DNA of 64,000 nucleotides from Microcoleus vaginatus PCC 9802 (lineage in GTDB: Bacteria; Cyanobacteriota; Cyanobacteriia; Cyanobacteriales; Microcoleaceae). Location: positions 5,717,001-5,781,000 of the forward strand of contig CP031740.1 of NCBI GenBank assembly GCA_022701275.1, written 5' to 3'. Below, piece by piece: positions 63,742 to 64,000 of this stretch. The notes beneath the pieces were generated by a model. The model was given only the letters and a program-made list of their open reading frames with translations. It made no database searches and was not told the DNA's origin. How positions within the stretch are numbered: position 1 is the stretch's first letter; each line of letters starts with the position of its first letter. The translations under genes and the position numbers were made by a program.

Positions 63742-64000
63742 TTATTTCATCAACTCTCGCACAAACTCAAACGCTTTTGGACGCAACTCGACGGGCAGCA
63801 GCGACAATCCCAAACCAGCCCACATTTTCGCCGCAGAAACCGACTTTCCTGCCCGCACCATCAGGCGCCCTTTTGCAGTTTCACCCACCTCAATCAGTCG
63901 CAAACCTAGCGCTAATTGAGTTTCTGCAATCCTTTTGACCCTGACTGTTTCTAACTTCTCCGACTCAAACTCGTAGCCGGTCAAATAGCGCAATTTATCG
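63742..64000 (-). CDS. 3' end of an unidentified gene (partial)
   Basis: The frame is open from the right window edge to a stop at 63742-63744 and gives the last ~85 residues: DKLRYLTGYEFESEKLETVR, VKRIAETQLALGLRLIEVGE, TAKGRLMVRAGKSVSAAKMW, then AGLGLSLLPVELRPKAFEF. This looks like a helical C-terminal extension, as in some GT2 glycosyltransferases, but too little is visible to name it. The TTG at 63993 is probably an internal codon, not the start. Confidence 0.6.
   Translation of the reverse strand, partial: DKLRYLTGYEFESEKLETVRVKRIAETQLALGLRLIEVGETAKGRLMVRAGKSVSAAKMWAGLGLSLLPVELRPKAFEFVRELMK

Overview
The window looks like a chromosome segment of a filamentous, probably non-heterocystous cyanobacterium (Microcoleus/Oscillatoria/Kamptonema-like). 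The evidence is frequent HIP1-type GCGATCGC octamers, a BicA-type bicarbonate transporter, cyanobacterial-type paired Ser/Thr kinases, HetC/HetP-like proteins, several Uma2 (DUF820) genes and remnants, and many short palindromic repeats. The genus is inferred, not proven. No rRNA, tRNA or CRISPR array was seen.

Layout. (1) 1-5.4 kb is an accessory, plasmid- or island-like region. It holds HU, a small ribbon-helix-helix protein facing an operator-like divergent promoter, a long ORF with an internal frame switch, coiled-coil and HTH proteins. (2) 5.4-6.9 kb is an IS110-type transposase preceded by two matched stem-loops, a candidate bridge RNA. (3) 7.0-7.65 kb is a deleted recQ copy carrying a ~106-bp MITE-like insertion. 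(4) 8.4-18.5 kb is a type I / peptide secretion locus: a HetC-like C39-peptidase ABC exporter, an HlyD adaptor, a HetP-domain protein that carries a double-glycine leader-like segment, a Ser/Tyr-rich double-glycine peptide, a peptide remnant, an RTX Ser/Ala/Pro-repeat protein and a parvulin. (5) 19-41.7 kb is mostly housekeeping or mixed: recQ, DUF427, a Sua5/YrdC protein, larC (with a polypurine repeat inside the gene), two tandem kinases, Uma2, PhoX, folK, a NUDIX hydrolase, photolyase, RDD-pentapeptide, and an FAD oxidoreductase.

(6) 41.8-58.1 kb is a cobalt/cobalamin region. A B12 riboswitch precedes cbiMNQ, and a second one precedes an unknown gene, a SAM methyltransferase and cbiO. The two halves are separated by about 11 kb that carries a DUF2207-like protein, three paralogous receptor-like binding proteins, an SPFH/flotillin-like protein, HtpX and a small membrane protein. 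Four of these transcription units share one promoter architecture: direct repeats of ATGACTTTTATGAA, mostly 22 bp apart, ending exactly at a TTGAC -35 box with a 17-bp spacer to the -10. I read this as a local regulon, possibly for envelope stress, and consider it the most notable signal here.

(7) 58.3-64 kb holds a phytol/dolichol-kinase-like protein, an IS630 remnant, a GT2 glycosyltransferase, a DinB-fold protein, a bicA gene interrupted by one in-frame stop, and the 3' end of another gene. Gene decay and repeat traffic are widespread: recQ copy, Uma2 fragments, transposase tails, a truncated LRR-like protein, a ghost flotillin 3' end and several dispersed palindromes.
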